Assembly: GCF_031755915.1 (NCBI RefSeq)
Contig: NC_083379.1
Location: 45,950,001-46,014,000, forward strand
Length of the DNA: 64,000 nucleotides
Origin: Ziziphus jujuba
Lineage: Eukaryota > Streptophyta > Magnoliopsida > Rosales > Rhamnaceae
Reading direction: 5' to 3'
Shown here in pieces: positions 39,066 through 52,551 of this stretch. The notes beneath the pieces are model-generated. The model was not told the DNA's origin, searched no databases, and saw only the letters and a list, made by a program, of their open reading frames with translations. Within the stretch, counting starts at the first letter, position 1, and every line of letters begins with the position of its first letter. The position numbers were made by a program, and so were the translations under genes.

Positions 39066-41340
39066 TAAAAAAAAAAAAAAATTCTAATTTTCTTCTTTCT
39101 TTGTTGAATATGAATATGAATTTTATCCTGTGCACAAACTTCTTAAATTTTACTATTTGACTTATTTAAAACAGTCTACAAGGATAAATTATTCCTTATC
39201 CAACAATAGCATTTCATGTTTACAAACCACAATATGCGTTAGCATCGAAATCACCTTTTATTAATAACACTTTGATTTTTATTACTCATTTGTGTGCAGT
39301 TTATTTATTTTAAATATTAATTAATATTTATTAGATATCATAATTAACTACAATTCGAAAAAAGAAAAAATACAAATACCAGATGATTTTGAATTTGATT
39401 TTTTTGTATTTTTTTCCTTTTTTTCATTTAATTTTTTTTATTTGAAATATCTATTAAATTTCAACGATCATCAACAAACATTTGAAGTTTACCAATTACA
39501 CATGATTAAGACAAAAAAAAAGAAAAAAAGAAAAACCAATATGGTATTAAACAGTACCAAAGTAATAAATTTTATTATTAATAAATTTTATTATTATTTT
39601 TAAATAACATTACGATTGGTTGTTGGATATGTCCGTATCACTTGTAGAGGCTATTATCTGGCTGGGAAAAGTCCTTAATTATGTGTCCACCTTGTAGACA
39701 ATGAGTGATGTTTCCATTGATTTTAACTCGATAATTACCCCTTTCGAAATTATTCTACTTTTAGCTAATTTTTCTTATGCAACCAAAATCACGATAGGAA
39801 CCACACTTAACATTAATAGTTCATATCGCAGCCTTATTATTATTATTATTATTGTTGTTATTGTTATTATTAGTATTTATTATTTATTATTGTTTATATT
39901 ATTATTATTTTGTTTTTGCACCAATCATTTTTTTCTCTTTTTCTATATAGTGAATTTGAAGAAAAGGAAAAGTCAAAAATGAATGGGGACAAAAAAGTGT
40001 ATATTCTGTGAACATGTCCAAAACGAGGCAGATATGTTAAAAGAAGACGATAACGATATGCTGTGTCAATGGATGGATGAGATCCACTGACAAATAGACC
40101 GTTGATCAATCCGTGTACGTGGCGTGGACGGTGATCCAGAACGCGGTTTCAAATTTCCACAATATAATAGTAAAGCTATAATAAACTTAATATACTTTCG
40201 GATTCACATGCACCATTCACTATTTTCTATGTACGCTTATTATACTCGGCGTCACCAGTTTTTGACCCTTATTTTATTTTTTACATTTTTTATTTTTTAT
40301 TTTTTTATCTGTGGGGTACAGTTTTGACCTTTGAAATAGGATCTGGATCACCTTGGTTTTTTAAATATTATCTTTTTGAAGCATGTTTCATTTGTCATAA
40401 CTTTATTGGTGTTCGCAAATATATTTAAAAGTTTATCGATGTGTAATTTAGGATATTTTAAATTTTATACGTAAATCAAAACTATTTCCATTGATTGCAA
40501 ATATGATTTCCATTAATTATGCTGGTTAAGTCCTGAAATATTGATTTGGAGGAAAGAAGTTGGCACGAGTTTAGATCATGATATTTAGTCAAGGAAATTG
40601 GAGTTAAATTATGGTACATTTTAGATCCTTTGGTTGAATCTTAAATTATAATTTTTTAAAGTGCATTATTTCCACAATTTATTTTAAAAAACATAGGCTA
40701 CCATGTGGTATGTCATTAAAATAAATTAATAATCTCAAGTTGGGTTGTTTTCAGTATTCTTTTTTAAATGCTTATTTTTAATAATTGGCATTTTTTTTTA
40801 ATCATCATATAATTTACAAAAATAAAAAAATAAAAATCTGAGAACACATTTGATATATAAAGTGAAAATTGCTTTCATACCGAAATGATTAAAAACGCAG
40901 TTGGCATTATATTTTTCAGGGGGAAAAAAAAAACAGAGTAGTACATAAAAAAACAATGCGCCATTTACACACAATAGAAAGTAACGTTATTGCGAATTGA
41001 CGACATATATCTAAAAAGCTGTTTTTTATTTTTTTGAAAAAAAGAAATAAATCAATCTAGAATCGATGTATGCCGTTTAAAAAGGAAAAAAAAAAATAAT
41101 AATAAAACAGCAAAAAATTAAAAGGCAAATTGTCACGATTGATTGAGAATTAAAGCATGGGATCATGATTGCTCCGCAAAAGAAAATTGAAGAGAAAAAA
41201 AAAAAAAAAAAAAAGGAAAATCCAATATTAATATTCACTAACTTCACGGAGGAGCCTTTAGTAAACTCTTTTCGCGGATCTTTTTTATTTTTCACTTTCC
41301 CCTTGGTATCTGGTTTTCATATGGAGAAAGTTTAGGTGTG

Positions 41341-41709
41341 CAGTATATACTCTATATATATATATATATATATATATCTATATTGATATACAGAGCAAAG
41401 ACCGGATCAGATCCTCAGTATCCTCCTCTCTTGCTCTGTTTCTGCTACCCTTTCAGATTTCTCTCGCTGTAACCCAAAAGTTAGTTCTGTTCACTCCTTC
41501 TATGTCTCTCAGTCTCAGTTCGATCACTTATCTTTTAAAGTTACGAAAAACCCATTTCTGGGTCTCTTTATTTGTGTGATCTGATCAGTTCCTTCTATAA
41601 TTTTCCCTACTCTGTATGCTCCATTTTTTTTTTTTTTTTTGGGTTTTTTGAGGTTGGACGAGAAGTGGGTAGTGCTTATTTTGTATATCTCTTGGTGTGT
41701 AGGTAAGGA
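41341..41709 (+). promoter_or_regulatory. PLD alpha core promoter and 5' leader
   Basis: A TATA-rich stretch (41343-41376, including GTATATACTCTATATATATA) is followed about 30-60 bp later by a CT-rich leader at 41415-41470. The base sequence GTGTAG|GTAAGGA directly before the ATG looks like a splice acceptor, so a 5' UTR intron is likely, as in other plant PLD alpha genes. The transcription start itself is not visible. Confidence 0.5.
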
Positions 41710-44700
41710 ATGGCGCAGATTTTGCTACACGGAACGCTTCATGCCACGATCTATGAGGTTGATAAGCTGCACGGTGAAGGTGGCCATTTCTTCCGCAAGG
41801 TATACTATACACTTTATGATTTCCGTTCTTATCCATTTGTTTGTCTATCTTATTTGGATCCAAATTGGTTATCAGATTATGTTGATTTGAGTTTTTTCTG
41901 CAATTTTGCTTTTCCCTTTTCCCCTAAAATTGAGTTTGTAAATATTTTGATCAAGATCTGTGGAATGCTAATGTAAGATTTGTTTGGGACAAGAAAATGC
42001 CATCATTCGTTTATTGTGATCCTAATGAAAGTCAAATGTACTTTTAAATGATAAATGAACAGTTGGGAACTGTTGATTCTTTCCATCACGTATATCCGAG
42101 ATGAAAGATTACAAGGCATGGTTAAGAATTCAATTAACAGTAAACTAAAATATCAGACGATTCATCTTTTAAACTAGCAGTGTTAAGCACTCTCGAAGTA
42201 TATAGCTTTGTTTCGATCATTTCCTGCCTTGTTTTCTGATCCTTCTAAGCAATTCAATCATGCATCATATTTAACTGCTAAACAAAACTGTGTGATAGTT
42301 TCTTCATATTGTGTCTTGCATAACCTGCTAATTCTCGTCACGTGTGTAATTTTGGCAGTTTTGTTAGCTATCTATGCAATTTCTATTTCTTTGCTTTCTC
42401 CTTTGACATGCTATTCAACAAGAGTGCTATGCTTGCCAACTGATAACATCTTATGGGCTTATGTCTCCATCTTTGGTCTAAAAGTTTATTTGTAAACTCG
42501 GACCATCTTCTGTTACTAATTATCAGCATTGTCCTAATATGTTATTTGTCGATGGGTTCCATAAAATTGCACTATGTGGATGTTAATTTGCTTTGACATT
42601 GACATCCACTGATTGTAAGATATATAATATTATGAACTTCTTGTTTCTATCATTTCATTTTTTCCCGTAAACGTTTTTACCTCCATTTGTGTTAAGAGAA
42701 GCAAAGGCTCAAAGCGTAATTCAATATTATTATTATATTCCGGTGGATCATGAATGTTAATAATCTCAGGAAGAGAAATGGGTGTTTTTGTTTTTATTAT
42801 ATTCCCTTGCACTCTAGTGTCTCCTTGCCTTAATTATTTATCTTCTCAATTCTCATTTATGCTTAAGCTTTATCTGGATCATAGAGGCTGGTAAGAATCT
42901 TTCCTGAAAAGGAATTTAAGATTTGAATGCTGTGTATCTTTTATCCTCCTACTTTACCCTTATAGAAAGCTGCCTCTGTCTTGACCCTTTACTCTCTTCC
43001 ACCTCTTCTTTTAGCAAAGCAATTTCTGTTGTGCTGCTCTTATTGGTTGAGATGTATAGTCTTCCCCTGATCGTTTATGCTTATCAGTGCACAGCATAAT
43101 TGCATAACGGTTTTATTTGTTTAATTTGTGAATGTTTATTGTCTAATACCTAATAAAATGTTGTACTCATCGAAGGTTGTTTAATTATGTTTGTTGTGTC
43201 ATACCTAATAAAATCTTGTACTCATTGAAGGTTGTTTCCCTGGATGTTTGTATTATTTATACTTGCGGGAATGTGTGCAGAGAACTCCAAAGTTCCATAT
43301 AATACTTCCTATTTGTTTGCTTATGTCTTATGGAAAATAATGAGTTTTTTCTTATGTTCATTTGGGTACATTAAATTTCATCTTTGTTGCCTTGCAAAAT
43401 TAGTTCAGTTCAGAGATGGTTTTCCTTGCTCTAGGAGAGCAGTATTAGTAGATCTTATTAGATTAGAAACTTCAAAGCATCAATATAGTACTTATTTTTT
43501 CCTTCGTATATCTAATTCATGAAATTTCATCTTGTAGCTTGTGGAAAACATTGAGGAGACTGTTGGTCTTGGAAAGGGAGTTACCAAACTTTATGCAACT
43601 ATTGATCTGGAAAAGGCTAGAGTTGGAAGGACCAGAATAATAGAAAAAGAAGCCTCCCACCCCAGGTGGTATGAGTCTTTTCATATTTACTGTGCTCATC
43701 TGGCTTCAAATGTTATATTCACCATCAAAGATGACAACCCGATCGGAGCTACTTTGATTGGAAGAGCATATATACCGGTTGAAGAACTCTTGGATGAGGA
43801 AGAAGTGGATAGATGGCTTGAGATCTTGGATGAAGACAAAAAACCCATTCGTGGAGGTTCTAAGATCCATGTGAAGCTACAATACTTTGATGTGACAAAA
43901 GACCGCAATTGGGGACGAGGTGTAAGAAGTCCTAAATATCCTGGTGTTCCATACACATTTTTCTCACAGAGGCAAGGATGCAAGGTTTCTCTTTACCAGG
44001 ATGCTCATGTCCCAGATAAATTTGTTCCTAGAATCCCTCTTGCTGGAGGCAAGAATTATGAGCCTCACAGATGTTGGGAAGATATATTTGATGCAATTAC
44101 TAATGCTAAGCACTTGATCTACATTACTGGCTGGTCTGTTTATACTGAAATTTCTCTGGTAAGGGACTCCAGGAGGCCAAAGCCTGGTGGAGACATCACT
44201 ATTGGTGAGCTGCTTAAGAAGAAAGCAAGTGAAGGTGTTAGGGTTCTAATGCTTGTTTGGGATGACAGAACCTCTATTGAAATATTAAAAAAGGATGGAT
44301 TGATGGCCACCCATGATGAAGAAACTGAAAACTATTTCCGGGACTCTGATGTGCATTGTGTTCTATGCCCCCGTAATCCTGATGACGGTGGAAGCATTAT
44401 TCAGGATTTACAAGTCTCTACTATGTTCACTCATCATCAGAAGATTGTTGTGGTGGATAGTGAATTGCCTAGTGGAGGTTCACAGCAAAGGAGAATTGTA
44501 AGTTTTGTTGGCGGTATCGATCTATGTGATGGGAGATATGACACGGCCTTTCACTCACTTTTCAGGACATTGGACACTGTACACCATGATGATTTCCACC
44601 AACCGAACTTTGCTGGGGCATCAATCACGAAAGGTGGTCCCAGAGAACCTTGGCATGACATTCACTCTCGGCTAGAAGGTCCCATTGCTTGGGATGTCTT

Positions 44701-46135
44701 ATTTAATTTTGAGCAGAGGTGGAGAAAGCAAGGTGGTAAGGATCTACTTGTTAAGCTGAGAGAGCTTGATGATGTCTTTATTCCCCCATCGCCTGTTATG
44801 TTCCCGGATGACCATGAGACATGGAATGTTCAGTTGTTCAGATCCATTGATGGAGGAGCTGCTTTTGGCTTCCCTGAGACACCTGAAGATGCAGCTAGAG
44901 CTGGGCTTGTTAGTGGGAAGGATAACATCATTGATCGAAGCATTCAGGATGCTTATATCAATGCTATTCGACGTGCAAAAAATTTCATTTATATTGAAAA
45001 TCAATATTTCCTAGGAAGCTCTTATGCATGGAGTAGGGAAGGTATTACACCTGAGGACATTGGTGCTTTGCATGTGATTCCAAAGGAACTTTCACTTAAG
45101 ATTGTCAGTAAGATTGAAGCAGGGGAGAGATTTACTGTTTATGTTGTCGTTCCAATGTGGCCTGAGGGAATCCCAGAGAGTGGATCAGTTCAGGCAATAT
45201 TAGATTGGCAGAGGAGGACTTTGGAGATGATGTACAAGGATATTATTCAGGCTCTTAGAGCTAAGGGTATCGAGGATGATCCTCGGAACTATCTGACATT
45301 TTTCTGCCTTGGAAACAGGGAAGTAAAGAAGCCTGGAGAATATGAGCCTTCAGAAAAACCAGAGGAAGATTCTGATTATATCAGAGCCCAGCAAGCTCGG
45401 CGCTTCATGATATATGTTCATACCAAGATGATGATTGGTAAGTGCATCACCAGAATTTCCAGTAACTTCATTTTTTAACCTATCTAGGTTTTGAATTTGT
45501 GTTTCAGTATAGATTTATTGGTTATTGGATAATCTATAAGAGGACAAGGGCACGACTAGTTCAAACTTGAATAAGTTTGTTCTCTTATTTGGTTTTGTGT
45601 TAATCTTCTTGCTAATCTAAATTCGTATATTTTTACATTGCCAAATTCGTATATTTTTACATTGCCATGTAATTGAGTTAACCTATTATTATATTTTGTA
45701 GTTGATGATGAATACATAATTATCGGGTCAGCCAACATCAATCAGCGATCAATGGACGGTGCCAGGGACTCTGAGATAGCCATGGGAGCTTACCAACCTT
45801 ATCATTTGTCAGCCAGGGAACCAGCACGTGGACAGATCCATGGGTTCCGTTTGTCACTGTGGTATGAGCACCTTGGTATGCTTGACGAATCATTCCTACA
45901 GCCAGAAAGTGAGCATTGTGTGAGGAAGGTGAATCAGATCGCTGACAAGTATTGGGATCTATATTCAAGTGAGTCACTGGAAAGTGACCTTCCCGGTCAC
46001 TTGCTTCGATATCCTATTGGGATTGCCAGCGAAGGAGAAATTACTCCACTGCCAGGATTCGATTGTTTCCCTGACACAAAGGCTCATGTCCTGGGTACCA
46101 AGTCCGACTACATGCCTCCAATCCTTACTACTTAG
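41710..46135 (+). CDS. PLDALPHA1: phospholipase D alpha 1
   Basis: Hydrolyses membrane phospholipids such as phosphatidylcholine to phosphatidic acid and the head group. In plants it acts in ABA signalling, drought and wounding responses and moves between cytosol and membranes with Ca2+. Three coding exons (41710-41799, 43538-45437, 45702-46135) join in frame to 807 residues, the normal alpha-class length. Domain order: N-terminal C2 domain (about 1-130, starting [20 protein letters not shown]), then the two catalytic HKD motifs, H330-x-K332 to D337 ([10 protein letters not shown]) and H658-x-K660 to D665 (HTKMMIVDDE). The second motif is split by intron 2 at codon 664. Also seen are [11 protein letters not shown] and the C-terminal GHLLRYP and ILTT ending. 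Intron 1 (1738 bp) is long and carries a small direct repeat. All splice sites are GT-AG. Confidence 0.97.
43146..43237 (+). repeat. direct repeat in PLD alpha intron 1
   Basis: ATACCTAATAAAAT(G/C)TTGTACTCAT(C/T)GAAGGTTGTTT occurs at 43146-43182 and again at 43201-43237 (period 55 bp), with two mismatches. A recent local duplication with no evident role. Confidence 0.85.
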
Positions 46136-46882
46136 TTTGGTCTTTCCTACTTCTTTTTTTTTCTCCATGTAGTGGTCTTTTATGTGTTATCTTTCTCTTG
46201 CTTTTACAGTACTCTTTATGTAGTTACTCTATATGGTAGTAGGATAATAATGCTGCTGGTGTCATAACCTGCTTGCATGTGTATTTGGTTTTGTGAGAGG
46301 ATGTCCGTAACAGGTATCTCGTGGTCTGGTAATTGCAGTGTTGTATTTGGTGCTGACTGATATGAACTTATGGGTTGTGTTGATTTGGTCTCTCTATGTT
46401 TATTTCTCTGTTATTTTGAATTACTCTGTCCTCCTAGTCTGTGTAGATTGCGATGCTTCTATTTAGAGAATTTAGAGGCAACCGTTCAAACTGTTTTGGT
46501 GACTTGGAGCATCTAAATGTTTTTCAGGTAAAAATGGCTGCTTTTTAACATATTGCTTAGATAAACCAATTTGATAATAGATTTTTTCTTTTATTTGGGG
46601 ACCCCAGGTACTGTGACACGAATTTAAGGTGGGAAAGCAGCTTCCCATGGTCCCAAATGTAGTTAGTTCATGTAATATCTTCTAAGATCAAGAATTAATA
46701 TTTTACAATTTAAAAAGAGAAAAAAAAAAATTAGAAAGAAAACCAAAAAAGAAGAAGGAAAGTTCCACTTTGAAAAGAAAATTGGAAGTCGGGATCATCT
46801 TTTTCTATTTTGTTAGGTTGGACAAACGTCAAGGTCTCTAATTTATTGCAGCGTAAACCAGAACCAAACAACAATCACCGCG

Positions 46883-47016
46883 CACGTGTCACGAGACACG
46901 TGGCAGGTCTAATCGCAATGATTGCGTTCTGTTTGATGAAGACACGTGTCTTGAGCGTAAAATACGAATGCGCCCCTACCATTCGAGTTTGGAACGTGAA
47001 GTGGAGTGGACACGTG
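46883..47016 (+). promoter_or_regulatory. cluster of four G-box/ABRE motifs (CACGTG)
   Basis: CACGTG occurs at 46883-46888, 46897-46902, 46943-46948 and 47011-47016. The first two form a perfect inverted repeat, CACGTGTC-ACGA-GACACGTG (46883-46902). ACACGTGTC and ACACGTGG are classic ABA-response (bZIP) sites. The patch is less AT-rich than its surroundings. It lies about 750 bp downstream of the PLD stop and 2.3 kb upstream of the next start codon, so its target is unclear. Confidence 0.6.
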
Positions 47017-48372
47017 GTGGTCGGCATTTTTGTTTCGAAGTGGATCTTTAAATTCTAGAAGCAAATCATCTGCTACTGAAACTGATTTTTCAACCTCCGT
47101 TTAACTTTTTCTAACATAAAAATAAAAAAAAAATAAAAAGACATAAAGTTACAGCCAAAGCTACAAATCTGCTTTTTCCAACTCTATTGCCATATTCAAA
47201 TTCTGTCCCACCGAGATAATTACATAAAGGAAAAATATTATACTTTCAACTTAAAAAACGAAAAAGGAAGAAAAATAATTTTTTTTTTATTTTATAAAAA
47301 AGTGAGTAAAATATGAATTTTGATAGATTCATTGCAATGTAAATGTTTAATTTTAAAATTATATCATTCAAAATATTTAAACGAAATTTTAAATGGAAGC
47401 AAAAAGGAATAGTTTTATTTATTTTGTTATAAATTAAGTAAATATCGATTCATCCAAGTGGTTTTCGAACATGTTCATTATATAACACGCTTATTTATGC
47501 TTATTTTCAATTAATAAAAATCAATTGTAATCATATTTTAAAACAAAGATTTAACTTTCTTAGAAATAAAATTGAGCAGCATTGCTATATCCTTCCTTCG
47601 TTAAGAGTTACCGAGAAAGGGAAGAGTAAAATTGTTGCAATTCAAATTATTATTATTATTATTATTATTATTGTAAATGAACGGGAGATGCAGTGCCATT
47701 GGTTGCGTATGGAAGCTTATAAAGCATAACTTTTTCACGATAAAAGCTAATTTATTTGACTTTGATGTTGATTTAGTAAAAATGTAATACTAGTCAAATT
47801 CAATGAATCTGTAGATTTTATATGGTTCTAAATTTCCAGCTATGAACTCTAGTCATTCACACTTGGTGAGACAACAACAAAATAGAGCAAGGCTACATCA
47901 TTATCTAGCCAATCAAATTATTAGTAATATATGTATACTTTTTTGATTAGTTAATATATTAATATAATTTAAATATAGAAAATTAAAATTTTAAAAAATA
48001 AATATAATAAGATAGAAATCAATAAGACAATAACATATATGTACATTTGATAAGTAATTTAGTAAATTAAATAATAGATCTTGTTCAATTATTTTGTTTA
48101 TTGTCAAAATAATTTTATCACACTAAAAAAAACAGACAATTATTAAAAAAAACCATCCATCTATCTCAATATTCTATCCAAATGAGATGATAAGAAAAAA
48201 ATAAAGACTACCAAATCAATTTGAAAGGTTTGTGAATTTTTTTTAAAAGTAAAATTTTCTTTAAAAAATTTGAAAAAAAAAACTTAATAAAATAGATCTA
48301 ATTGATTAATGGCTACAAATATTCTTTTATATGTTCTTTTATATGTTGTTATTGAAAAATAATTTTAAAATA

Positions 48373-48375
<3 letters not shown>

Positions 48376-48457
<82 letters not shown>

Positions 48458-48460
48458 CGC
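48376..48460. repeat. compound microsatellite (AT)n(GT)n(GC)n
   Basis: A run of about 70 bp of AT dinucleotides passes into GTGTGTG and then CGCGCGC. Such graded runs arise by slippage plus point changes. Confidence 0.9.
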
Positions 48461-49322
48461 TATTCAAATTTATACTATATTTAATACTATTTAAGTTACA
48501 ATCACACTGAAATGCTGTTATTCCCACAAAGTAAGACTTCTTTTTTAAATTTTGTATTTTGGTTTTGGTCATCCACAAAGTAAGACTTAGAAGGACCAAA
48601 ATCAAAGAATTTAAGGAAAGGTTTACCTGCTAAATAATACCCATTAAGGAGGGATTACCATTTCCCCAAATTTGTTTATTATATAAAAACGCAACAAAAG
48701 CAACAAGAACCATAGAAGTCAACCCCACAAATTCCCTAATGTGGCAATATATGATTGGCTTAGAAGATAACACACTTCATAAGTTCTCACACGTTATCCG
48801 AACTAAAAATTTGACCATTCCGTTTCTCCATGAGTCCATTTAAGACTGCAACTAAAGTTGACCGCTTGTTTAACACGGAGCCCTCTCTTTTTCTCCAACT
48901 CTTGCTCTTCTTAAAACTAAAAACAAAAACGAAACAAAAAGCCAAATCCAACAAAAACCCACATCGAAATCGAAAACCAATACATCTTTCCCATTTCAAA
49001 AAGTAAAAGAGAAATCCAGATGCTCACGCATATTAAATTAATTTAAACCCCCTGCCTGGCTCACATTTTCCTTTATATTATATAATATTATTCTCTTTTC
49101 CATTTCGCATTTCCTAAACCAAATTTCGTTCTCTCATAATCATCATTCTACAGATCCCAGCCCAACCCAACCCACCATTTTATATATATATGTATACGAA
49201 ATTAGTCCTGTGCACAAGTCGTATTGTATTTGTACAGTGTTTTTAAACATAATTTCAAATTGTCCTCCTTTAATTCTTTTCTTTTTTTTGGTCCCTCTGG
49301 CTTTAGTGCTTGCCCCACCTCC

Positions 49323-49578
49323 ATGTCTTCGGTGTTGAGCTCACAAGGTTTGGTACTAGCAACAGCTATGGCTGTTTCAAGTACGGTTCTTTTTCTTGCT
49401 TTTTCTCGGCACAAGACTACTTTCCTACCAACCCAATTTTCTGGGACTGGGAGTTACAACGATTCCCAGCAACCCAAGAAACATGTTCTACGTTCTTGTT
49501 TGTGTTCAGGTAAAAATGGGTTCCTTTTTATATCCTTGATCTTATAATTAAAGAAAATCGAGTAGTACTTTGGGGTGT

Positions 49579-49613
<35 letters not shown>

Positions 49614-49898
49614 TTATAACCTTAATTAATTTGTCGTTGTGGTAATTTCTGGTAATTAGGTGACAGTAGAAAAAAGAAGCAAAGGAAGAAAAAGAAAGTG
49701 CAATTCGCAGAGAATGTGAAGGAACCGAGTGGGAATGGAGAAGAATTCAAGAAGCAGCACAAGAAGACAAGCAAAAGTGAAAAAAGCAGTAATTCCAGAA
49801 ACCAAATGTCAGGGATCCGAGGAATGCCTGCCAATCGGATTGCTCTGTACAATGGTATTCTCAGAGATCGTGTGCATAGGATGGAATGCTCCTACTGA
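49323..49898 (+). CDS. small plant protein of unknown function with N-terminal membrane segment
   Basis: Two exons (49323-49509 and 49660-49898) join in frame to 141 residues. Residues about 8-28 (QGLVLATAMAVSSTVLFLAF) form one hydrophobic segment, a probable membrane anchor. A short polar stretch follows, then LRSCLCS, a strongly basic block RKKKQRKKKKVQFAENV, a Ser/Lys-rich stretch, and a C-terminus MPANRIALYNGILRDRVHRM. I recognise the basic VxFAExV block and the MPANRxALYNGILRDR ending as a conserved pattern in uncharacterised seed-plant proteins, but know no function. An upstream in-frame extension exists, but the Met at 49323 fits the pattern best. The intron contains a GT microsatellite (49591-49612). 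A TATA-like run lies about 140 bp upstream. Confidence 0.85.
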
Positions 49899-52520
49899 TC
49901 ATTCTGGACTTTCTTTTCCTTTCTTTTCTTTTCTGGTTTTTAGCTGACCACAACAAAAATCTTTCTTTTCTGTGGTTGTAAATACTTTTAACCTTTTTGT
50001 ACAATTTTAGGGGGCTTAATTTTTTAAAGGAAAAAAAAAAAGTATTTCTTTCTGTTTCATTAGTTTCATAGGTATTACAACATCATATATATATATATAT
50101 ATATAGTTTTGAACATTCTCAGTTAATATATCAAAATAAAATTTTACATTTCAAAATCACGCATTATTTTTTTTTATTTGTTTGTATTTAGACTCATTTA
50201 TATTTTCCACGTGAATCTTATTTATTTGTTTATTTGTTGAACGTGAATCTAATTTATTTGTTAATATGTAAAATTCCATCGCATCATCAAATATTATTTA
50301 GCTTTTCAAACATTTTTATGATTTTATTTATGTTAGATTGTATTTCTTATAGAATTTTTTTTTTTCGTCCATAAAATTCTGGTTAAAAGCAATAACAACG
50401 AAAACGTAAATTGCTCGGAATGTTCTAGTCATCCAACAAATTGGAGAAGTCAATTCTTCAAACTTTACATAGGTCGAATTTGAATAATTATAAAATTAAT
50501 TGAAATTTAATATATTTGAAAAAGTGATGATTTTTCTTTATTTAAGATGGTAAAGTGTGGAGCAAGAGGATTGGACTTTCACTACTTTTCCATTTATAAA
50601 AATGTTATTTTAAAAAATAATTTTAATAGTTTTTTAAAATATAATTTTTTTTTAATTTATTATATAATATTAAATTTAACTACTATTTAAGCTTTGATTT
50701 TTTTTTATAATTTACCAAATAATAAATAGTAAAATTAATTTACAAAAAATCAAAGTTTTAAAAATTAAATTTTAAAATCAATTTCCTTTTGAACTATAAA
50801 AACTTTTCAAATAGCACTTAGATTATAATAAGTGCTTTTCCGTTACCATGAGTAAGATGGGACTTATTTGGAATGACGAAATCTCTTATCTGTTTGCAAA
50901 TAATTTAGTGAAATTGGCAGTTAAATTCATAAAAAAAGAAGAAGGGATAAATCATAAAATAGTTACAAAAACCAAAATCCAAGTGGGCATGAAAATGGAG
51001 TTTGGCTTTGCATGCCTAGTTGGTCATAACTACCGCTGTATAATTGAACATGGGCAACAAGTTGATATTAAAAATATGAACCAAAACAATGTATTGGACC
51101 ACCACAAATGCATTTTCAATTGATTTTGAGTATTTAAGAGGCAACCATGCTTGGAACCAGAGACTTGAGGCCCCTCAATCATTAAATAAGAAGAGTTGTA
51201 TAAAGGATGTCCAAAGCAGCACAACTAATCTGACCTAACCGGTCATCTCCAATGGACAATAACATTTCATTTTCCTCTTTTTTATTTATTTTGGTTTTTA
51301 TTTTTTTTTGGAGGTGGGTTAGATATTTTTAAAATAAAAACACGAACCCTTCTTCTTCTCCTCCCCCCTCCCCCCCCCCCCCCCCCCTAAAATTAATATA
51401 GATACAGGTGGCTTATTATTCAAAGGACCCGTTGAGGGAGAGAACAGAAATAGCTGAACACGTACATACGTCAAAGCCTGTAAGGGCCACGGAGAGAAGA
51501 AAAAAAAAAAAAAACAAAAAAAACAAACATTGCAATCAATAAGCGATAGCATTAACAATATTCTAACATCATCGAGTATTAATCATTCAAAAAGTAATTT
51601 ATTATCTTTTAAGCAAGCAATTTAGTATTTTCAAAACTAAAGTAATTCGTTGGTGATTTTCTTTTGGCTTGTTGTTTTCCTTGTAGACTTATATATGTTC
51701 AGTGATCATTTCTCTATCTATTTTTTTGTTTAATTTGAGAATTTTATTAGAGTGTTGAAATGCAATGGATCGGAATAATCATTATACAAAGCAATAATAA
51801 TATTGCTCCTTCTCATGATTGAGGCAGATTAAAAAAGAAAAATATATATGGATGGTAAAGTTTCTCCAAAATCCAATACTTTCCCAATCAGGCTTATTGT
51901 ATAGCCCATTCATACTTACTGTATAGCTAGTCAGTCTAGTTTTTTTTCCCAAAAGCAAAAAAAAAAAAAAAAAAAAAAAAAGCTAGATAACCTAGTTATA
52001 TAGAAGTCAATACCAATGATTATATGACTTTAAATTAGCAATAAAATATTAAATATATTGATTTGTAATTTGGACTCAAACAGTGTTTCCCATAACTTAG
52101 GGATTGGTATAAAAGGTACGTTTGCAAAAGAGGGATAAGATTTATAAACATCTAAACCACACAGACATTGACTGATTTAGAATACTCAATTGATAATTAG
52201 GCTATATGCTATCAATAATAAATGCAATTTTACATTGTTTCAGGCACGTTTCTCTATAAAGTGACAAAAGTAATCGTCTCAGATCATGTATCTTTATAGG
52301 GTATCACATAGAATTTTACTTTATATTTAAATATTTTATTCTTTATAAATAAGATTAATTTCACTTGTGAATAGAAAATATGATACTCCTAAATTGAGAA
52401 AAAAAAAATTTACTAAGGTTCACATGTAAGGCTATCTCATATAAGTAGTGCAATACTATTCCTTTATTTATTTATTTATTTATTTTTATGACTGCTACAA
52501 AAATCTAATAATTCTAGTGA

Positions 52521-52551
<31 letters not shown>

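Larger units (their letters stand above)
35898..41340. other. long gene-free interval
   Basis: About 5.4 kb without a recognisable gene or coding relic. It holds a diverged duplicate pair (about 36079-36210 and 36392-36535), a three-unit minisatellite at 36964-37072, a C17 run at 37643-37659, a GA repeat at 39032-39061 and many poly-A/T runs. A distal promoter of the PLD gene may lie at its right end. Confidence 0.5.
46136..49322. other. PLD 3' UTR, then intergenic DNA
   Basis: The PLD 3' UTR should cover roughly 46136-46480. The region then holds the G-box cluster at 46883-47016, an ATT repeat near 47648, an AT/GT/GC compound repeat at 48376-48460, and at its end the promoter of the next gene (TATATATATATG at 49180-49191). 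No gene was recognised in it. Confidence 0.5.

Noticed and set aside
46810..47058. 82-residue plus-strand frame over the G-box cluster
   Set aside because: No protein pattern. The DNA motifs explain the sequence better.
48376..48605. 76-residue minus-strand frame ending in Tyr-Ile repeats
   Set aside because: Produced by the AT microsatellite.
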